Below are positions 60,541-64,000 of a DNA stretch of 64,000 nucleotides, piece after piece. The notes under the pieces are model-generated. The model was not told the origin of the DNA and ran no database searches. It saw only the letters and a program-made list of their open reading frames with translations. Numbering within the stretch: position 1 is the first letter of the stretch; every line of letters starts with the position of its first letter. The stretch covers positions 33,486,492 through 33,550,491 of the forward strand of contig NC_056004.1 of NCBI RefSeq assembly GCF_018446385.1. Direction: 5' to 3'. This stretch comes from Zingiber officinale. Its lineage: Eukaryota; Streptophyta; Magnoliopsida; Zingiberales; Zingiberaceae. The translations under genes and the position numbers were made by a program.

Positions 60541-62647
60541 TCATTCACTTCCATTTCCTGTTCCTGTCGTATTATCAAAATCTTCAACTTCGTCATCTGA
60601 AAGTTGCATTCCTTGGATTCTTTTCTCCGCTCTGATCCAATCGTCCAGTAATGCTTGGGCTTACAATGAGTCGGGAGACAAAGTTGATCGTCATTCATCT
60701 AATATGTTGTCGTCGGCACTGAACGTCTGCTCCACAGCAACAGTTGACACTGGACAAGCTAAAATTTCTTTTGCGATCACGGAGAGAACGGGAAAGCTTT
60801 GAGCCTTCTGTGACCACCACTTTAAGATATCGAAGTTTTCGCTATCTGCTTCATTAAAATCAAAAGAAGTCGTAAAATAATTCTCAAGTTCCTGTGTGGA
60901 ACTTGAGGATCCTCGTGGGCGTTTTGTCAGTTCTTTTAATAAGAGTTGTGCTTTTGTAAGTTTTAAATTACTATTAGTAGTTTGTTGAATTTCAGAAATA
61001 TTAATTTGTGTTCCATATTTTCCATAATATTGATTATAAATATCATATAAATAAATTCTAACATTATATATAATATTAACTGGATCAGGGGAAGAAGAAT
61101 CTTTAATTGGAATTAAAGCGTCATAATATAAAGTTAACATTTCTTGTAAAACTTTTAATTTAAATCTAGGATCTAAAGCAAATGCAATTAAATAAATTTC
61201 AGGAATTAAATAAAAATATTTTTCCAATTTAGTTTTCATAGCTAAGATGCAAGGAGATAAAGATTCATTATTAATACGTTCATTTAAAACTAATATTATA
61301 TTAGAAAAATTTTCTAAAACTAATTGAGCAGTGGGATAATAAACACCGGAAAGTTGTTCGGTTACATCATTAAATACTTTTAAAATTTCACAAATACTAC
61401 TACAAATATTCCATTGTTGTGAAAATAAATATATATTAGTATTAGTGTTTTGTGCAAAAAATGAACATAATAATTCTTTATATTGAAATGAATCTTGTAA
61501 TAATGTATGTTGAATTCCAACGTGTTGGTACATCACATGGAAATTTTTTAGGTCTCATTCCATTAATTTTACAAAACCTACCCCATTGTTTCATTATAGA
61601 TGGATGAGACTATAAATAAGAAATTACAATTCTAATTGGTTTAATATAATTTTCTAAAATTTTTAACCATCTTGAACACATAAATTTAAAACATGGCATA
61701 CACAATGAATATGAAAAAATAAACCTCCAATAATAGGTTGACAAACAAATTTTAGATCATCTATACAAGCGGTATTAGAACTAGCATTATCTAATGATAT
61801 TGAAAATATTTTATGAGTTAAACCATATTCTTCTAAAATTAAACATAATAATTGTGCGATATTATGAGCATTATGTGATTTATCAAAAACTCTATAAGCT
61901 AATAATCTTTTTTGGAGGTTCCAAGAGTTATCGATCCAATGGCAAGTCACACCCATATACGAATGTGTTTGCCAAGGATCACTCCAAATATCGGAACATA
62001 AAGAAACTTTATTATCTAATTTACTAAATTCATCAATTAAATTCTTTTTTTCCTTGTTTCACTCATTTTTTTAATTGTACAAGTGTAGTTCTAGGAACAC
62101 GTTTAGCACATGGATTAAGAGATTCTTTACAAAAATCTTCAAATGTGCATTTAGATCCAAAACTAAAAAAAATATGTTCAACGGAAACAAATTTAGCTAA
62201 TGATTCTCTTAATTTATTATCCGAATATAAAAATAAACCAGAATCGGTACTACCGCTAGTTGAAGAAAATCTTGATAATTATGTTTGAGAACGGTCGAAT
62301 CCATATTCCGTCGGGTGCTTCGTTTCTACATGTCGTTTCAACGACCCATAGCCGCCGCCGGCTTGGAATTTGTAGGAAGCATTGCAGTGCTTACATTTTG
62401 CACGTATTTCTCCAGACGAAAGAGTGACCTTCTCAAAATGTTTAGTGAAAATAGAAGACTTTAGAGGAGGAAGTTCCCGAACCTAAGAAGTAATTGCATC
62501 GGTACTTCCTTGTGTTTCGGGTGTTGGATTTGGAAGATGTTCGATCTCATCATCGGTGGATTGAATGTTGGGGTCCTCCTCCCGCGGATTCATTATTTGC
62601 TTTCCCTTCCGAGCTCGAGATGATGCACCTCCGCGGCCTCCTTCCAT
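60541..62647 (-). pseudogene. hAT transposase pseudogene (BED finger, RICESLEEPER-like)
   Basis: Reads 62647 to 60541 on the minus strand. Start MEGGRGGASSRARKGKQ; BED zinc finger after the first stop (C-X2-C...H-X4-H within CKHCNASYKFQ and LKRHVETKHP, about 62330-62400); RNase-H-like core with DIWSDPWQTHSYMGVT, SLDNASSNT and CVCHVLNLCVQDG (about 61660-62000); PTRWNST region near 61520; and the C-terminal hAT dimerisation block LKWWSQKAQSFPVLS...ACPVSTVAVEQTFSA (about 60700-60830). Stops at 62483, near 62281, near 62065 and at 60691, plus frameshifts near 61650 and 61510, make it non-functional. Known hAT transposases cut and paste DNA with 8-bp duplications. Confidence 0.85.
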
Positions 62648-62857
62648 TGTAATTGAAAATTGAAAACGAAAGCGTGTAGAGATTAGAGAATACAAAAATG
62701 AGATTAAGAGTAGAGAAGATGTGTGTAAAAAATAATGAAATGAGCTCTCTATTTATAGAGTTTTGATAGTAACGGACACTAAATCATAGTCATTGATCAA
62801 AAAACGATCAAATGATCCTAACCGTTGAAAAAAAAATACTCAAAAAACTCTCCCAAC

Positions 62858-63140
62858 GGCTACAAACCGCTGGTTAACCGGCGGTTCTAACGGCTATGAA
62901 TCGTCGGTTAACCGGCGGTTCAAGCCGTTTTAAAAAAAAAAAAAAATTACGGCTGAACCGCCGGTTCAACCCGTCGGTTAACCGGCGGTTCGCCGATTTT
63001 ACAATCAATGAACCGGAACCGGCCCGGCAACTTGCCGGGCTGGTTCCAGTTCGACCCGACGAACCGGGTCAACGGGCAACCGGCCTGTTGACCCTGTTAC
63101 GAGCCCGGGCCGGGTCCGGGCCAGACCCGGCCTGGGGTCG
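62858..63140. repeat. hAT-side subterminal repeats, right
   Basis: At least five GGTTAACCGGCGGTTC-type units, many palindromic (GGTTAACC), then a CG-rich zone (CCCGGGCCGGGTCCGGGCC). The ORF at 62896-63261 is a by-product. Confidence 0.7.
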
Positions 63141-64000
63141 GGTCTGGGTTTTTAGTTTCTACCTAATAGTGCAAACAAGTTATAAGCTAAAAACATCGGG
63201 AAATCAACTAGTGCTTTTTGTAATCTTCCCAGAAAAAAGAAAGAGAGTTAGAAGAAATTAAGAACCGCACAGCAGTACAGATAAACTACTTTCTCACTGT
63301 TTGCTAACGAAGGACGAGTCTACTGTGCCGAGCCCATGGGCTTAGCTCAGTGGATCCATGGGCTCAGAAACGGACCCAACATTTGAAATTAAATATTAAT
63401 TTAACTACGCAAAAGGAACGAGACCTTTTTGGTAAAATGCTCCATATCCATCAACTCTCAATAATTTTCTTAAAGTTCGTCTGCAAATGCAACAACCGAT
63501 GCCTTTGCTCCACGCACCACATCCACCTTCATTACCGTGCCTCCCTCCTCAATGCATCAACATGATTCAAGATCAACCACGGGAGAAAAAGGAAACGGAG
63601 AACTGATAGGGGGAAAAAATGGGACAATGAATGAAAAGTGCTTTGAGCATGAAACATGGTAGAGCCCGCGCCGACAGCTACTGCTTCCATACTATTATAG
63701 CAGTTTCATGTTCCAGAGTAAACTTTGTTCAATGTTCCAACAGCTGCTCCCTTCACTTTGCCATCCTGATGTTGCTCATCATTTTGTGGCTAGCCCCTAC
63801 AAAGAAATCATACCTCAGCTGGAGCCATTCAAACTAATGCGAGTTATTGGATTGAGAATCTACTCACCTTTTCCTCTCTTGATGAGAAGCATCACCATTG
63901 TTTGTGCCATCTAAATGCTACTTGTAAAGATCTTTTTCTTTGTAGTCTGTTTCAGAGATTCAAAGGTCCTACACAGCATACTTTATTGGTACCATTTTCA
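63141..64000. other. Unassigned right end
   Basis: Moderately AT-rich. An open frame at 63708-63914 (+) has a protein-like composition (HHFVASPYKEIIPQLEPFK) but no family I recognise and no clear splice context. Nothing else supported. Confidence 0.4.

Larger units (their letters stand above)
60225..63140 (-). mobile_element. hAT (Ac-type) transposon, decayed; ends approximate
   Basis: A transposase pseudogene flanked by GC-richer subterminal zones of short repeats: ACGGTTC/GAACCGTC forms at 60236-60376 and AACCGGCGGTTC forms at 62860-63000, then CCGGGCC-type sequence to 63140. Clean TIRs and an 8-bp duplication could not be identified, so the limits are those of the repeat zones. Confidence 0.6.

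Noticed and set aside
62896-63261. 121-codon ORF with RRF and PARQLAGL-type sequence
   Set aside because: Comes from hAT-side GGTTAACCGGCGG repeats and the CG-rich end.

Overview
The window is nuclear DNA from a flowering plant, probably a monocot although the sequence does not prove this. It is dominated by nested transposable elements: Ty1/copia and Ty3/gypsy-like LTR retrotransposons, a CACTA DNA transposon and a hAT transposon. Only one apparently intact host gene was found, a single-exon NF-YB transcription factor (35080-35553). No rRNA, tRNA or CRISPR array was seen; the only tRNA-like strings are retrotransposon primer-binding sites.

Layout. (1) 1-4722: gypsy-like element with two LTRs and almost no interior; its LTRs carry CACGGCCGTG palindromes. 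(2) 4723-27512: a copia tandem of the form internal-LTR-internal-LTR. Units A1 and A3 share one LTR, and a third member of the family, A2 (10395-19517, TSD TTAGG), sits inside that shared LTR. All three gag-pol frames are broken. (3) 27513-34588: truncated LTRs, degenerate CACTA-like sequence and a 108-bp triplication. (4) 34589-37559: the NF-YB gene and its flanks. (5) 37563-59134: a CACTA transposon with near-identical 31-bp TIRs and a 3-bp TSD (GGC). It has grown from about 2.5 kb to 21.6 kb by insertion of copia A4 (38812-55144, minus strand, TSD TTTTT) and a 2.7-kb solo LTR (55730-58421, TSD AAACC). A4 in turn carries a gag-only SIRE-like element (47122-54298, TSD CTTGT) in its 5' LTR. 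The CACTA core holds three spliceable exons of a filament-like plant protein (FPP) gene that join into one open 108-codon frame. (6) 59138-64000: AT-rich spacer, a decayed hAT transposase pseudogene (60541-62647, minus) flanked by ACCGGCGGTT-type repeats, and unassigned sequence.

The most notable points are the CACTA with captured FPP exons, whose exact boundaries survive three levels of nesting; the shared-LTR copia tandem whose two units share two premature stops; and the independent presence of dense short palindromes in the LTRs of three unrelated retrotransposon families. Most inactivating changes in the copia copies are C-to-T or G-to-A, as expected of long-methylated DNA.
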